Numbered from the stretch's first letter, positions 8,954-18,175 are shown. The stretch is 64,000 nt of DNA from an uncultured Rhodospirillaceae bacterium (GCA_913043025.1 CAJWLM010000013.1:20930-84929), one strand, 5' to 3'. Numbers and translations are program-made. Notes: generated from the letters alone by a model not told the origin.

Positions 8954-9157
8954 TTAAAAAAACATCGAACTTGCTGCCGCAGTAAGGCCGCGATCAATAT
9001 TTAGCACACATTCAATGTCTTGATCGCCTTGCAACCGATCCAATCCTGCATACTCGACTAATGCAATGTACACGGACACTTCGCTTATCCCGTGACTAGA
9101 AACCATGAGGCCAATACCAAAAGCAACGAAGAACCGACTTACGACTAAAGTCGGCAC
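8954..9157 (-). CDS. Small hypothetical protein (uncertain)
   Basis: Within the ORF-track frame (8954-9196) there is a GTG at 9157 preceded by a clear GGAGG five bases upstream. This would give a 67-residue product, MPTLVVSRFFVAFGIGLMVSS..., with one hydrophobic stretch near the N-terminus. I recognise no family. The support is only the RBS and the open frame in an otherwise gene-free 370-bp gap between the aquaporin and a tRNA. It may be non-coding. Confidence 0.25.
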   Translation of the reverse strand: MPTLVVSRFFVAFGIGLMVSSHGISEVSVYIALVEYAGLDRLQGDQDIECVLNIDRGLTAAASSMFF

Positions 9158-9252
9158 AAAAACCTCCATAGGTCTTACGATAACGCAGGCAACCAATCCT
9201 TATACTGATACGTACCCACGCAGAGTATATTGACGTTTGCAAACACTGCAGT

Positions 9253-9327
9253 TGGTGGGCGCGGCTGGGATTGAACCAGCGACCCCTACGATGTCAACGT
9301 AGTGCTCTCCCGCTGAGCTACGCGCCC
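9253..9327 (-). tRNA. tRNA-Val (anticodon GAC)
   Basis: On the minus strand the sequence folds as a complete cloverleaf: acceptor GGGCGCG pairing with CGCGCCC, D-arm GCTC..GAGC, anticodon stem CTACG/CGTAG with loop TTGACAT (anticodon GAC, reading GUC valine codons), and a T-arm with GGTTCAATCC. The discriminator A is followed by an encoded CCA. It is 75 nt including CCA. No other tRNA is adjacent. Confidence 0.96.
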
Positions 9328-9533
9328 ATTTTGTGACTATTAATTTGTCTTCATCATGGCATTAGCACCGAAAAGCAAGTCATGGCAAGAGCCTGAAGCT
9401 TTTGTTTATTGGGTAGCATATAAACTTTTCCTTGCACGCCTGTATGGCAGTTGCATTCATAAACACCGAGAAATATCCTCGGAAGAGCCAGTGGCATAGG
9501 GTTTGCTTTCCTTAGGGGTCTGAGGAGAAAATT

Positions 9534-10433
9534 TTGGCAAACTTGTTAAAGCGTTGTGGAATTTGGCTTTTAGCGGCAGCCGTAGCATTGATAATTATTG
9601 CTGCCCCATTGCGACTAACTGCTGCACCTTTAAGTTATCCTAACCTATTGAAAAATGGTAATTTTTGCGCTCGATCCATTGCTAAAGAGGAGCGCCGTTT
9701 AGGCATCCCCCATAAACTACTTCATGCATTATCAATTAAAGAGAGTGGGCGATGGATAAAAGAAGACCGGGCAAACATTACCTGGCCTTGGACAGTTAAT
9801 GCCGGTGGTACCGGGAGGCATTTCAATAATCGGCAAAATGCCATACAGCACGTTCGGAAGCTTCAAAGGAAAGGACAGAAAAATATCGATATTGGCTGCA
9901 TGCAGATAAACCTCCATTATCACCCAAACGCTTTTAAAACGATAGAAGCTGGCTTCGACCCTGCCACCAATGTGGCTTATGCAGCTAAGTTTCTTTCTGC
10001 CCTTAAGGTAAATCACGGCACTTGGCAGCTAGCTGTGAGACACTACCACTCTGCTAACCAGACTAAAAGTGGTCCTTATCAAAATAAAGTGTTCCAAATT
10101 TGGAAGGCAGCGCTAGGAAATGGAAATACTGGCGCTGCAATAGCTGACGCTCAGGATCGCAAAAATTATCTTCCCACAGCCCCCATCAGCTTCACCAAAC
10201 AGGCTTCAAAACGCACCTATGGGAAATTTTTTGCAGAGCTTAAAAGGAAATTTCCTCACCGTTTCGGAACATCCAAGAGAAGTGGCACTCCAAATAGTGC
10301 TCATCGAGCGGCGAACTTATTGGCGGCATGGCCTCCCAGAGGTTACGCAGCCCAGCGCCGCGCTGAAAATCTCGCGCGGGCTTGGTCATTCTCAAAGCGC
10401 TCTCGCCTCAAGCCATTGAAATTATCCCCATAA
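9534..10433 (+). CDS. Secreted lytic transglycosylase (SLT domain) protein
   Basis: The 299-residue protein starts at a TTG with a good GAGGAG site upstream. The N-terminus has a signal-peptide shape: a positively charged start, then WLLAAAVALIIIAAPL, then an Ala-rich end. The SLT-type lysozyme fold runs from about residue 45 to 190. In it, LGIPHKLLHALSIKESGRW supplies the expected catalytic Glu, and IDIGCMQINLHYHP matches the GxMQIN motif. Such enzymes cleave the glycan strands of peptidoglycan in the periplasm. The basic C-terminal hundred residues are low in recognisable structure. It converges with dgcA, with a 12-bp overlap of the 3' ends, which places a muropeptide-releasing enzyme beside D-glutamate catabolism genes. 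Confidence 0.85.
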   Translation: MANLLKRCGIWLLAAAVALIIIAAPLRLTAAPLSYPNLLKNGNFCARSIAKEERRLGIPHKLLHALSIKESGRWIKEDRANITWPWTVNAGGTGRHFNNRQNAIQHVRKLQRKGQKNIDIGCMQINLHYHPNAFKTIEAGFDPATNVAYAAKFLSALKVNHGTWQLAVRHYHSANQTKSGPYQNKVFQIWKAALGNGNTGAAIADAQDRKNYLPTAPISFTKQASKRTYGKFFAELKRKFPHRFGTSKRSGTPNSAHRAANLLAAWPPRGYAAQRRAENLARAWSFSKRSRLKPLKLSP

Positions 10434-11393
10434 ATATTCACTAGGTGGAGATACCGAGCTACCTGAGAATTCAAGGCCATGCATGCGATCTTCCGCCAAA
10501 AGTAAGGGACCGTCAATATCAACGTATTCAGCACCGTATGCAACTACGTATGCGGGGGCCATGGCGAGCGATGTAGATATCATACAACCAACCATGATTT
10601 TAAAACCTTTTGCCATAGCATTTCTCTTCAAGCGAAGAGCCTCAGTTAACCCCCCGGCCTTATCTAATTTTATATTTATCACATCGTAAAGCCCCAATAG
10701 ATGCTCCAAGTCTTGACTAGTATGGCAGGACTCATCGGCACAAAACGGAATTGTGTGCGGAATGTCCGCTAGCGCTCCATCTGCATCTTTTGGAAGCGGC
10801 TGTTCAATCATCTCAACACCAAGAGCTTTGAGCTGTTTAGACAATGGTTCGACCATACCCTCAGTCCATGCCTCGTTAGCATCAACAATTAAACGAGCAT
10901 TTGGTGCTCCGTATCGAACAGCTTTCACGCAATCCACATCCCCATCGCCACTTATCTTCAATTTTAATAACGGCCTTTTTGAATTTCGGCGGGCCGCAGC
11001 AGCCATTTTATCAGGCGTATCGGCACTTATAGTAAAAGCGGTTATTAGATTTGTGCTCTCAGTGATTCCAACTAATTCCGTAACTCTTTTCCCGGCCCGT
11101 TTTGCTTCGAGGTCCCAAAGTGCACAGTCAATGGCATTTCTAGCAGCGCATGCGGGAAGAAGAGTTTGCAATTTCTGCCTATCAATTTGATCATCAATAT
11201 CAATTTCCTCTATGCATGCGAGCACACTTTCTTGAGTTTCATTGTACCGAGGATTGGCCATACATTCCCCACGCCCCTCAAAAGTTCCGTCATACAGTGT
11301 GACTGTTACAAGCTCGGTCACAGTTCGGCTTCCGCGAGAGATTGTAAAAACCTCTGCGAGTTTCCATTCCTCTGCTTTGGCTATAAGCTTCAT
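10422..11393 (-). CDS. dgcA: N-acetyl-D-glutamate racemase DgcA (enolase superfamily, dipeptide-epimerase-like)
   Basis: The 323-residue enolase-superfamily enzyme shows the expected catalytic set in order: LLKLKISG (K-x-K), IVDANEAW (Asp), MIEQPLP (Glu), FCADESC (Asp/Glu) and INIKLDKAGG (Lys). This pattern is shared by L-Ala-D/L-Glu epimerases. The gene overlaps by 4 bp with a DUF1611/DgcN gene. That pairing corresponds to the described DgcN-DgcA route, in which D-glutamate is N-acetylated and then racemised to N-acetyl-L-glutamate. The name therefore rests on the pair. As a single gene it could equally be called a dipeptide epimerase. It is probably cytoplasmic and co-transcribed with dgcN. 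Confidence 0.82.
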   Translation of the reverse strand: MKLIAKAEEWKLAEVFTISRGSRTVTELVTVTLYDGTFEGRGECMANPRYNETQESVLACIEEIDIDDQIDRQKLQTLLPACAARNAIDCALWDLEAKRAGKRVTELVGITESTNLITAFTISADTPDKMAAAARRNSKRPLLKLKISGDGDVDCVKAVRYGAPNARLIVDANEAWTEGMVEPLSKQLKALGVEMIEQPLPKDADGALADIPHTIPFCADESCHTSQDLEHLLGLYDVINIKLDKAGGLTEALRLKRNAMAKGFKIMVGCMISTSLAMAPAYVVAYGAEYVDIDGPLLLAEDRMHGLEFSGSSVSPPSEYLWG

Positions 11394-12391
11394 GAAATAA
11401 TTTGATCCACAATGGAAGCAACCCCTTCACGCAATGGGTCAACTGCAAGGAGCCCTGTCTCTGCAGTCGCTGCCTCAAGCTCTCGCAGGCGCTCCGTGTC
11501 TGACATTCTTGAAGTATTTATTGCAACGCCGATTGTTTTTACATTTTTATTTGTTAAGCGAGCTGCTTTTTCACATGCTTCAATGGTTTCGTTCAGACTG
11601 TGAATAAGTATATTTGGAGTGCCCCGCATATGTGGGCGACCGGGATCGTGACATAGAACTAACACATCTGGCTGTGCACCATGAATAAGGCCAAGGGTTA
11701 CTCCAGCATATGCTGCGTGGTGAATAGAGCCCTGACCTTCAATCAAGTCCCAATGTCTAGGGTCATTAGCCGGAGAGAGAGATTCAGTGGCGCCAGATAT
11801 AAAATCTGCTACTACCGCATCCACAGAAACACCATCACCAGCAATGAAAATTCCGGTCTGACCAGTAGCACGAAAGCTGCAGTCAACACCGCGAGCGGAC
11901 ATTTCTTTTTCAATGGCAAGCGTAGTAAACATTTTACCGACCGACGTATCTGTTCCCACAGTTAATAATCGTTTACCCGACCGCTTGTGGCCACGTCCCA
12001 CATCAAATGTTTCGACGGGATGACGAACATCAAAGAGCTGACATCCCTTAGCCCCCGCAGCTTCTTCGAGCCCGGGTACTGTGCGTAAACTTACATGAAG
12101 TCCACTAGCTATATCCAATCCGAGGTCAACTGCTTTATGCAAAGTTTGCGACCATTCATCACTTATGTAACCACCTTGATTAGCAACCCCAATGACAAGC
12201 GTTTTCACTCCATTCTGTACAGCGTCCTCTAGTCCTATATCCGGCAATCCAATATCTGCCTTACACCCCTTGAGCCGCACTTGCCCCAAGCACCAATCTG
12301 GGCGCCAAAAAGCTACACCATTTGCGGTTTTTGCTGCGAGCTGATCTCTCGCATCTCCAAGAAACATCAAATATGGTGGTTTAATTTTCAT
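11390..12391 (-). CDS. dgcN: DUF1611 family protein, DgcN-type D-glutamate N-acetyltransferase
   Basis: The 333-residue DUF1611 protein has an N-terminal Rossmann-like part (residues about 1-145) and a C-terminal P-loop-like part containing LLTVGTDTSVGKMFTTLAIEKEM, LIEGQGSIHHAAYAGVTLGLIHG and LVLCHDPGRPHMRG, all conserved in the family. In the DgcN-DgcA pathway this protein N-acetylates D-Glu before racemisation. It is the first gene of a two-gene unit and its stop overlaps the dgcA start by 4 bp. Upstream there is only a roughly 165-bp gap before the fcl gene, in which I see no strong regulatory motif. Confidence 0.82.
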   Translation of the reverse strand: MKIKPPYLMFLGDARDQLAAKTANGVAFWRPDWCLGQVRLKGCKADIGLPDIGLEDAVQNGVKTLVIGVANQGGYISDEWSQTLHKAVDLGLDIASGLHVSLRTVPGLEEAAGAKGCQLFDVRHPVETFDVGRGHKRSGKRLLTVGTDTSVGKMFTTLAIEKEMSARGVDCSFRATGQTGIFIAGDGVSVDAVVADFISGATESLSPANDPRHWDLIEGQGSIHHAAYAGVTLGLIHGAQPDVLVLCHDPGRPHMRGTPNILIHSLNETIEACEKAARLTNKNVKTIGVAINTSRMSDTERLRELEAATAETGLLAVDPLREGVASIVDQIIS

Positions 12392-12557
12392 TATTGTTTT
12401 CCTGGTCCAGCATATTGCGCAAAATGCATTTTTTTAACCCTAGATAGCAACACAGTTCGCAAAAAGGCAACTCAGCCCGCCTTTCGCATTCGATTTACTT
12501 CTAATCGAGACTACCGAACAGCCAAATTAGATTGGTTCCCCGGGTTCCGAAATATAA

Positions 12558-13511
12558 TTAATCCGCTGAAAGCGCACCGCCATTCTCGCAATACCAATTA
12601 TAAGTTTGTGCTAGCCCATCACGAAGTTTAATTCTTGGCTGCCAACCAAGGTTGAACAACCGGGAGACATCAAGAACCTTTTTGGGTGTCCCGTCAGGAC
12701 GCCCATGGTCGTATTCAAGTTCTCCTTTGAAGCCAACCACATCAGCTATAGTCATAGCCAAGTCTTGGATGCTTATATCTTCGCCACAACCTACATTTAT
12801 TGGGGTTGATGAGGAATAGACATCCATCAGAAAAATACAGGCATGAGCTAAATCATCAACATGGAGTAATTCGCGTAGTGGAGTGCCTGTTCCCCAAACT
12901 GAAAGTCGTTTCAACCCACTTACTTTTGCTTCATGTGCTTTTCGGATCAATGCAGGTACAACATGGCTGGTTTCGAGATCAAAGTTATCGCCTAACCCGT
13001 AGAGGTTGGTGGGCATGATTGATATGGCATTGAAGCCATACTGTTGCTTGTATGCTTCACAAAGTTTCACTCCAGCAATCTTCGCTATAGCGTAAGCCTC
13101 ATTGGTTGGTTCCAATGGGCCAGTTAACAGGCTATCCTCTAGAATAGGTTGTTTCGCTAATTTTGGATAAATGCAGGATGACCCAAGAAAAGCGAGTTTT
13201 TTAACTCCGTGACGGTACGCAGCGTCAATTACGTGGTTTTGTATAGTTAAATTCTGATAAAGAAATTCTGCTGGAAACGTATTATTAGCATGAATTCCAC
13301 CAACGCGAGCAGCCGCCAAATAAACATAATCCAAGCGTTCCATATCAAAAAAACTATCCACAGCTTTTTGATCGGTAAGCTCTAACTCCTTCCGCGATCT
13401 AAGAATAAGATTTCTGAACCCTGATCTCTCTAATGCCCTTACAATTGCGCTTCCCACCAAACCTAAATGACCAGCAACAAAAATACGAGCGGCGCGATCA
13501 ATTTTAGCCAT
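12558..13511 (-). CDS. fcl: GDP-L-fucose synthase
   Basis: The 317-residue extended SDR begins [19 protein letters not shown], an NADP-binding glycine motif in which the usual GHRGMVGSA reads GHLGLVGSA. The catalytic residues are visible in LGSSCIYP and [15 protein letters not shown] (Y-x-x-x-K). [27 protein letters not shown] and [12 protein letters not shown] are characteristic of the epimerase-reductase that turns GDP-4-keto-6-deoxymannose into GDP-L-fucose. It overlaps the gmd stop by 8 bp, completing the two-step pathway. The product probably feeds surface glycan synthesis together with the glycosyltransferase genes upstream in the same strand run. Confidence 0.93.
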   Translation of the reverse strand: MAKIDRAARIFVAGHLGLVGSAIVRALERSGFRNLILRSRKELELTDQKAVDSFFDMERLDYVYLAAARVGGIHANNTFPAEFLYQNLTIQNHVIDAAYRHGVKKLAFLGSSCIYPKLAKQPILEDSLLTGPLEPTNEAYAIAKIAGVKLCEAYKQQYGFNAISIMPTNLYGLGDNFDLETSHVVPALIRKAHEAKVSGLKRLSVWGTGTPLRELLHVDDLAHACIFLMDVYSSSTPINVGCGEDISIQDLAMTIADVVGFKGELEYDHGRPDGTPKKVLDVSRLFNLGWQPRIKLRDGLAQTYNWYCENGGALSAD

Positions 13512-14550
13512 TTGGCAAACCTAAAGGGCCAATTGAATGACCAGCATCGACAAGAAGCTTTTCACGTTCAGCATGGACCATATCGTGATCAACCATCATT
13601 GCCACAAGCTGCTTGAAATCTACCTTCGGGCTCCAATTTAAATCTTGGGACGCTTTTGAAGCATCACCCAACAAGTGATCTACCTCGGTCGGGCGGAAAT
13701 ACCGTTGATCAATCTCAACATGGTTTTTCCAATCAAGGCCTGCATGTTCAAAGGATGACTCTAAAAATTCTCGCACCGAGTGGGCTTCACCTGTAGCAAC
13801 AACAAAATCATCTGGCTTATCATGCTGTAACATTTTCCACATCACCTCAACATAGTCGCCCGCAAACCCCCAATCTCGTTTTGCATCCAAGTTACCAAGG
13901 TATAGTTTATCCTGTAGCCCCAACTTTATGCGTCCAACTGCACGGGTGATTTTACGGGTTACAAATGTTTCTCCTCGCAACGGACTCTCATGGTTGAATA
14001 AAATGCCATTGGCAATGAACATGCCGTAAGCCTCACGATAATTTTTTGCAAACCAATAGCCCGCAACTTTGCTTACAGCATACGGGCTTCTAGGTTCAAA
14101 AGCTGTGGTTTCCGACTGCGGTGGTAAAGCGCCGCCGAACATTTCGGACGACCCGGCCTGATAGATACGCACAGATGCCCTATCCTCCTGACAGTAATCG
14201 CGAACTGCATCGAATAACCGAAGGGTTCCGGTTGCAACAACATCCGCCGTATACTCGGGTTGCTCAAATGAAACCTTTACGTGGCTTTGTGCGGCCAGGT
14301 TGTAGACCTCTGATGGCCGAACTTCCTCTAGTATTCTGCGCAATCCCGTGCCATCAGACATATCCCCATAGTGTAAAAACAAACGAGACTCGGGGTCATG
14401 GGGATCACGATATAAGTAGTCAATCCGTTGTGTATTGAACATGCTAGCTCGGCGGATGATCCCATGCACCTGATAGCCTTTCTTCAAAAGCAACTCTGCG
14501 AGGTAAGCCCCATCTTGGCCAGTGATGCCAGTAATCAATGCTTTCTTCAT
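13504..14550 (-). CDS. gmd: GDP-mannose 4,6-dehydratase
   Basis: The 348-residue extended SDR starts [33 protein letters not shown], a textbook Gmd N-terminus. Further conserved parts are [57 protein letters not shown] and [16 protein letters not shown]. It dehydrates GDP-D-mannose to GDP-4-keto-6-deoxy-D-mannose, the substrate of the overlapping fcl product. CAGGAAA lies upstream of the ATG. No mannose-1-phosphate guanylyltransferase gene is in the window, so GDP-mannose must be supplied from elsewhere. Confidence 0.95.
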   Translation of the reverse strand: MKKALITGITGQDGAYLAELLLKKGYQVHGIIRRASMFNTQRIDYLYRDPHDPESRLFLHYGDMSDGTGLRRILEEVRPSEVYNLAAQSHVKVSFEQPEYTADVVATGTLRLFDAVRDYCQEDRASVRIYQAGSSEMFGGALPPQSETTAFEPRSPYAVSKVAGYWFAKNYREAYGMFIANGILFNHESPLRGETFVTRKITRAVGRIKLGLQDKLYLGNLDAKRDWGFAGDYVEVMWKMLQHDKPDDFVVATGEAHSVREFLESSFEHAGLDWKNHVEIDQRYFRPTEVDHLLGDASKASQDLNWSPKVDFKQLVAMMVDHDMVHAEREKLLVDAGHSIGPLGLPNG

Positions 14551-14602
14551 AGATTTTCCTGTTAACCATTTTCCTCTCTGCTAAAGGCTTAAGCCGCCGC
14601 GG

Positions 14603-15340
14603 TCAAGCGAGACGCTCTAGGGCGATTAAAAGCCTGAACCCACCTTGCCGCGCCAAAAGCGGCTCCAACGCACGTTCCAATGTCAAAAGCATCCCCACAG
14701 CAAAACTTGGCACGAGACACCAATCCCGAAACCCACCGGTCATAGGGTAAGTCGCAAACCCAAAGTATTCACGCTTAACCAATTTTAGAGATGGATATTT
14801 CGCCTCAAATGCAGTGGTGCGCGCCGCAGTCCCAAACATAAGTGTCGGCAACGCCTGATTCGAATCGAAAGGATCAGAACCCGATTGCGAACAATCGAGG
14901 TTGAGCGGGTCAACAGCCATATTTACCGGTTCGGGATGACAATATTTGTATATCAACCCACTTAGCGGAGTTATAGCTGGATCAAGCATCACTAACCGAC
15001 CTCGCGGTCGCAGAACTCTTGACACCTCAGAGAAAAATGCGAGAGGCCTTGATATGTGATGCAACACATCAAGCATAACTATATTCGTAAGCGAGGCTGT
15101 GGCAAATGGTAATGATTCGGCATCTGTAGCAAGATCTAGCCATGGAGCCGGCAAAATATCGGCCATATAAATTTCTCTCACATGATCCCGCACATGGCCC
15201 GAGCCAGAACCTATTTCCAACGTAGGACCATCTATTAAAAATTTGGCCATGCGCCGATAGTAATCCGCGTAGATCATCCGCAGCGCAGGCTTTTTATTCC
15301 ATATTTGCCGATGGGCGACGAGACGCGGATCGACCTGCAT
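14603..15340 (-). CDS. SAM-dependent methyltransferase (type 11 class)
   Basis: This is a roughly 245-residue class I methyltransferase. GPTLEIGSGSGHVRDHV is the SAM-binding motif I, and the LTNIVMLDVLHHISRPLAFFSEVSRVLRPRGRLVMLDP block is typical of Methyltransf_11. The C-terminus has a hydrophobic patch (CLVPSFAVGMLLTLERAL) that could contact membrane. I moved the start to the ATG at 15340, two bases after the stop of the upstream gene (TGATATG), because the ORF-track start overlaps that gene by 29 bp. It likely modifies a lipid-linked sugar or small molecule in the same pathway as the MTase-GT2 fusion; the substrate is unknown. Confidence 0.82.
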   Translation of the reverse strand: MQVDPRLVAHRQIWNKKPALRMIYADYYRRMAKFLIDGPTLEIGSGSGHVRDHVREIYMADILPAPWLDLATDAESLPFATASLTNIVMLDVLHHISRPLAFFSEVSRVLRPRGRLVMLDPAITPLSGLIYKYCHPEPVNMAVDPLNLDCSQSGSDPFDSNQALPTLMFGTAARTTAFEAKYPSLKLVKREYFGFATYPMTGGFRDWCLVPSFAVGMLLTLERALEPLLARQGGFRLLIALERLA

Positions 15341-15341
15341 A

Positions 15342-16781
15342 TCAAAAAGCCTTGAGTTTGTGCCAAGCAAAAACTACCATCTTAATAAGCTCCCAGCCAT
15401 CACGGAAACGTGAAATTTGCGTTTCACCGTAAGTCCTATCTGCGTAACGAATCGGTATTTCCGTAATTTTCATGTTCAATTTGGCTGCGCCGAAAATAAG
15501 ATCGAAGTCGCCAAACGGATCGAAGTCACCAAAGTAAGACCGGTTCTTTGCAATGCGTTGATAATCAGCCTTCCTGAGTACTTTGGTGCCACACAGAGTA
15601 TCCGTGAACCGTTGGTTAAGAAGAAATGAAAAAATCTGCGCAAAAAGACGGTTCGCAATTAGGTTAAGAAATCGCATAGCGCCACGTTCCATAGGGTATA
15701 CAAGCCGCGTTCCGTTTATGAACTCACCTTTTCCATTTGATACGGCATTGTAAAATTTCGGAAGTTCTTCAGGTGGTACTGTCAAATCTGCATCAAGAAT
15801 CATCAATACATCACACCTTGCTAGATCAAAAGCCTTCCATACCGCATCACCTTTTCCCTTACCGTCTTGGGTAATGACCTTAATATCCAGATCAGTATAA
15901 GCTTTTTGCACCCTCTTGCACTCTTCAAGAGTCCCATCAGAACTATGGCCTTCGACGTAGATAACTTCCATGTCATCGGCAAACCGCTTTATACGCTGTA
16001 TGGCAGGCTCTATGTTCCCCTTCTCATTACGACACGGAATTACAACGCTCACCGACAAATCAGGTTTTTCTGATCCTTTGAGCGGGCGAGCCACAACATA
16101 TGTTTTGAGACAAAATCGCCTTATCAACGGCAATGTGCCTACGAATCTATTGATCAGTTTACCCATTCCAAAGAGCGCTTTCGGAACAAGCTGACGCCAC
16201 TCAACTTTAATTACCTCAAAATCTGAGAGATGTAATAAGTTTGCAATATCCGCAGTCGAAAGATAATTCACCTCCGGCTGTGGCATGCGGAGACCAAGCT
16301 TATCTCCAAGACGGAGTAACGGCTCCCAATACGGGGAATAATAAGACACTATTAATCGAGTGTCAGGCGTAGAGACTGAATGCAACAGCTTTAAACTAGC
16401 TTCACAATCATCAAGTAGTCCTATGGTATCAGACAAGACGATGATATCGAATGGCCCATCCAGATCATCAATAAATTGGGGATCCTCGATATCACCGGCA
16501 CTAAAATCTAATTCTGGATATTTATCCCTAGCAATGTTTATCATGCGCTCGCTGAAATCTACACCAACCCCCTTAGATGGCTTAAGGTTGGCGAGCAAGT
16601 CACCTGTCCCACACCCAAGGTCCAAAACACGCAAACCAGTAGGGATAAGGAATCTCATATATTCTGCATCTTGTTGGTAATAAAAGGAATTACGCGCTAT
16701 CCAGCCATCGCGCTGACTTGCTATTCTATCGGATGCTGCGCGTATGGTAGTTTTGCGGTCTCTTATTCTTGCTTCCTTCAT
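15342..16781 (-). CDS. Fused SAM-methyltransferase / GT2 glycosyltransferase
   Basis: The protein has two distinct halves. Residues of about 30-200 form a class I methyltransferase (LRVLDLGCGTGDLLANL, GVDFSERM, FDIIVLSDTIGLLDD). Residues from about 245 to the end form a GT-A family 2 glycosyltransferase related to dolichyl- or polyprenyl-phosphate sugar synthases: VSVVIPCRNEKGNIEPAI, VEGHSSDGT, MILDADLTVPPEELP with the DxD metal site, and FTDTLCGTKVLRK. The GT half would load a sugar onto polyprenyl phosphate at the membrane, and the MTase half could methylate the sugar or lipid. The start is set at the ATG at 16781, ten bases after the flippase-like gene; the ORF-track start overlaps that gene. 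It is the middle of a tight three-gene unit. Confidence 0.85.
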   Translation of the reverse strand: MKEARIRDRKTTIRAASDRIASQRDGWIARNSFYYQQDAEYMRFLIPTGLRVLDLGCGTGDLLANLKPSKGVGVDFSERMINIARDKYPELDFSAGDIEDPQFIDDLDGPFDIIVLSDTIGLLDDCEASLKLLHSVSTPDTRLIVSYYSPYWEPLLRLGDKLGLRMPQPEVNYLSTADIANLLHLSDFEVIKVEWRQLVPKALFGMGKLINRFVGTLPLIRRFCLKTYVVARPLKGSEKPDLSVSVVIPCRNEKGNIEPAIQRIKRFADDMEVIYVEGHSSDGTLEECKRVQKAYTDLDIKVITQDGKGKGDAVWKAFDLARCDVLMILDADLTVPPEELPKFYNAVSNGKGEFINGTRLVYPMERGAMRFLNLIANRLFAQIFSFLLNQRFTDTLCGTKVLRKADYQRIAKNRSYFGDFDPFGDFDLIFGAAKLNMKITEIPIRYADRTYGETQISRFRDGWELIKMVVFAWHKLKAF

Positions 16782-16791
16782 GTCAATCCAA

Positions 16792-17766
16792 TCAAGAATC
16801 TCTATTCTGCAAATTCGCTGCATCGGAAACATGGTGGTCTGTATTCAAAAACCATAGAATTCCCCCAGGTAAGCTTACCCCAATGAAACAGAAACCAAAT
16901 GCCACAGAAAGTGCGGCAACTTCAGCAGCGGGAGCGCCTAATAATCCAAATGCAGTCACCATAGCACCTTCACGTAACCCCCAACCACCGATTGATATCG
17001 GAACTGTGGCCACTAGCATAACTGAGGGTACGATAATGATGCAGTCAATGATGCTAACGTTTATTCCGATGTCTACAGCGATGAGAAAGGCTGCTGATAC
17101 CATTAACAGATGGCCAATTAAAGAATATCCAAGAACAGGTATTGAACAACTTGGTGTTTTTAGTAATTGACGTGCGCCGAAGGATAACTTGACCAAACCA
17201 CGAATAGCTCGCCAACGACTTAATTTAGTTGGGAGAGATCCCATCGCTAATAAAGTTATAATCGCAAAAAGCCCAAAGGCTGTTATCAGCCAAAATGCCA
17301 TGAGTGCTTGGGGTTCTTGAATTTTCCGAAAAAGAATTGGTTGGGCTACCGCTACCAAGATTATAAGGCTGATAAAACCAGCTACTCGGTCAAGCAATAC
17401 GCCATTAAATGCTGCCCCAAACGGTAATCCAAGCTTGAATACGCGGTATATTCTAATGCCATCACCACCAACGGTAGAAGGCAAGGCCTGGTTAAAAAAC
17501 AGGCCCTCAAAATAGATCCTAACCGTCAGGGCCAATGCAAATACTCTATCAAAAAGCGCCATTACAATTCGCCAACGGATGCCTGCTAATAACGATTGGG
17601 CGCAAAGTAATGCCAAGACGTACACAATCGTTATACCTTTAATGGAACTGAAATGTTGTTTAAGCTCGAAAAGATTGACCTTAGTAAAGACCAACCAAAT
17701 CAAGAGACCAGTAACCGAAGCCTTTAAGATGAATAGCAAATATTTTTTCAGTGACGTTTTTTTCAT
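16792..17766 (-). CDS. Flippase-like membrane protein (lysylphosphatidylglycerol synthase TM region family)
   Basis: The 324-residue protein has about eight hydrophobic segments and the family signatures LLCAQSLLAGIRWRIVMAL, GLFFNQALPSTVGGDGIRIYRV, GVLLDRVAGFISLIILVA and VPISIGGWGLREGAMV. These define the UPF0104/YbhN-like family, the membrane half of MprF, here without the catalytic synthase domain. Members are thought to act in lipid or polyprenyl-linked substrate flipping. It is the first gene of the unit with the MTase-GT2 fusion and the second methyltransferase, so a role in moving that unit's glycolipid product is a reasonable inference. No good RBS is visible before its ATG. Confidence 0.85.
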   Translation of the reverse strand: MKKTSLKKYLLFILKASVTGLLIWLVFTKVNLFELKQHFSSIKGITIVYVLALLCAQSLLAGIRWRIVMALFDRVFALALTVRIYFEGLFFNQALPSTVGGDGIRIYRVFKLGLPFGAAFNGVLLDRVAGFISLIILVAVAQPILFRKIQEPQALMAFWLITAFGLFAIITLLAMGSLPTKLSRWRAIRGLVKLSFGARQLLKTPSCSIPVLGYSLIGHLLMVSAAFLIAVDIGINVSIIDCIIIVPSVMLVATVPISIGGWGLREGAMVTAFGLLGAPAAEVAALSVAFGFCFIGVSLPGGILWFLNTDHHVSDAANLQNRDS

Positions 17767-17870
17767 TGGGTGCAGATCAAAACTAGCCTATTTCACCGCG
17801 TAGGATGATCGGGCCGACGATGGCGAACGCCTTCTATGGGCAGGCCGAGGCCTTAGCAGGAAAAAACAAT

Positions 17871-18056
17871 TCAAACCACTATATCGACAAGTTTGCTGCC
17901 GCCACCCTCTCCAATAGCAGCTGTTCCCGAAACTGAGTGGACGGCCTCCTCAACGATTGTGGCGGTTCCAGACTCCTGCTGCAATTGAAGACGCAACGTC
18001 GATATACCCGCCTGTAACCTGCCGGCCAATGAAGATGCAGCTGCTATATCATCCAT
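17871..18056 (-). CDS. Small conserved-looking hypothetical protein (61 aa)
   Basis: The 61-residue product is MDDIAAASSLAGRLQAGISTLRLQLQQESG..., an amphipathic helix followed by a Gly/Ser/Ala-rich tail. A GGGGAA ribosome-binding site precedes its ATG at normal spacing, and no larger ORF competes here, so I think it is real. The N-terminal pattern (M-D-I-A-x-x-S-x-L-x-x-x-Q-x-x-I-S) faintly recalls the small YjfB-type 'putative motility protein' family, but this is not firm. It stands alone between the flippase-like gene and a cyclophilin. Confidence 0.5.
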   Translation of the reverse strand: MDDIAAASSLAGRLQAGISTLRLQLQQESGTATIVEEAVHSVSGTAAIGEGGGSKLVDIVV

Positions 18057-18175
18057 ATTATATTCCCCGCCAATAACTCGTATCGATGCCTAGATTATTC
18101 TCATTTCGTGGTACCATAAACTAGTTATCTATGCCAATCGTACGAGCCTATGATTTGTATCAGGTTTTGAGGTAA

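Noticed and set aside
9356-9499. 47-residue plus-strand ORF (MALAPKSKSWQEPEAF...) between the tRNA and the transglycosylase
   Set aside because: It has no ribosome-binding site and no recognisable features; too short to support on open frame alone.
10753-11190. Long ORF antisense to dgcA, and similar antisense ORFs over cobN, cobQ, mmsA and the carboxyltransferases
   Set aside because: They are shadows of strongly supported genes on the other strand; translations are low in structure and lack their own RBS.
12392-12557. Possible terminator (AAAGGC...GCCTTT) between fcl and dgcN
   Set aside because: The 6-bp stem has a 10-base loop and is not followed by a T-run on either strand.
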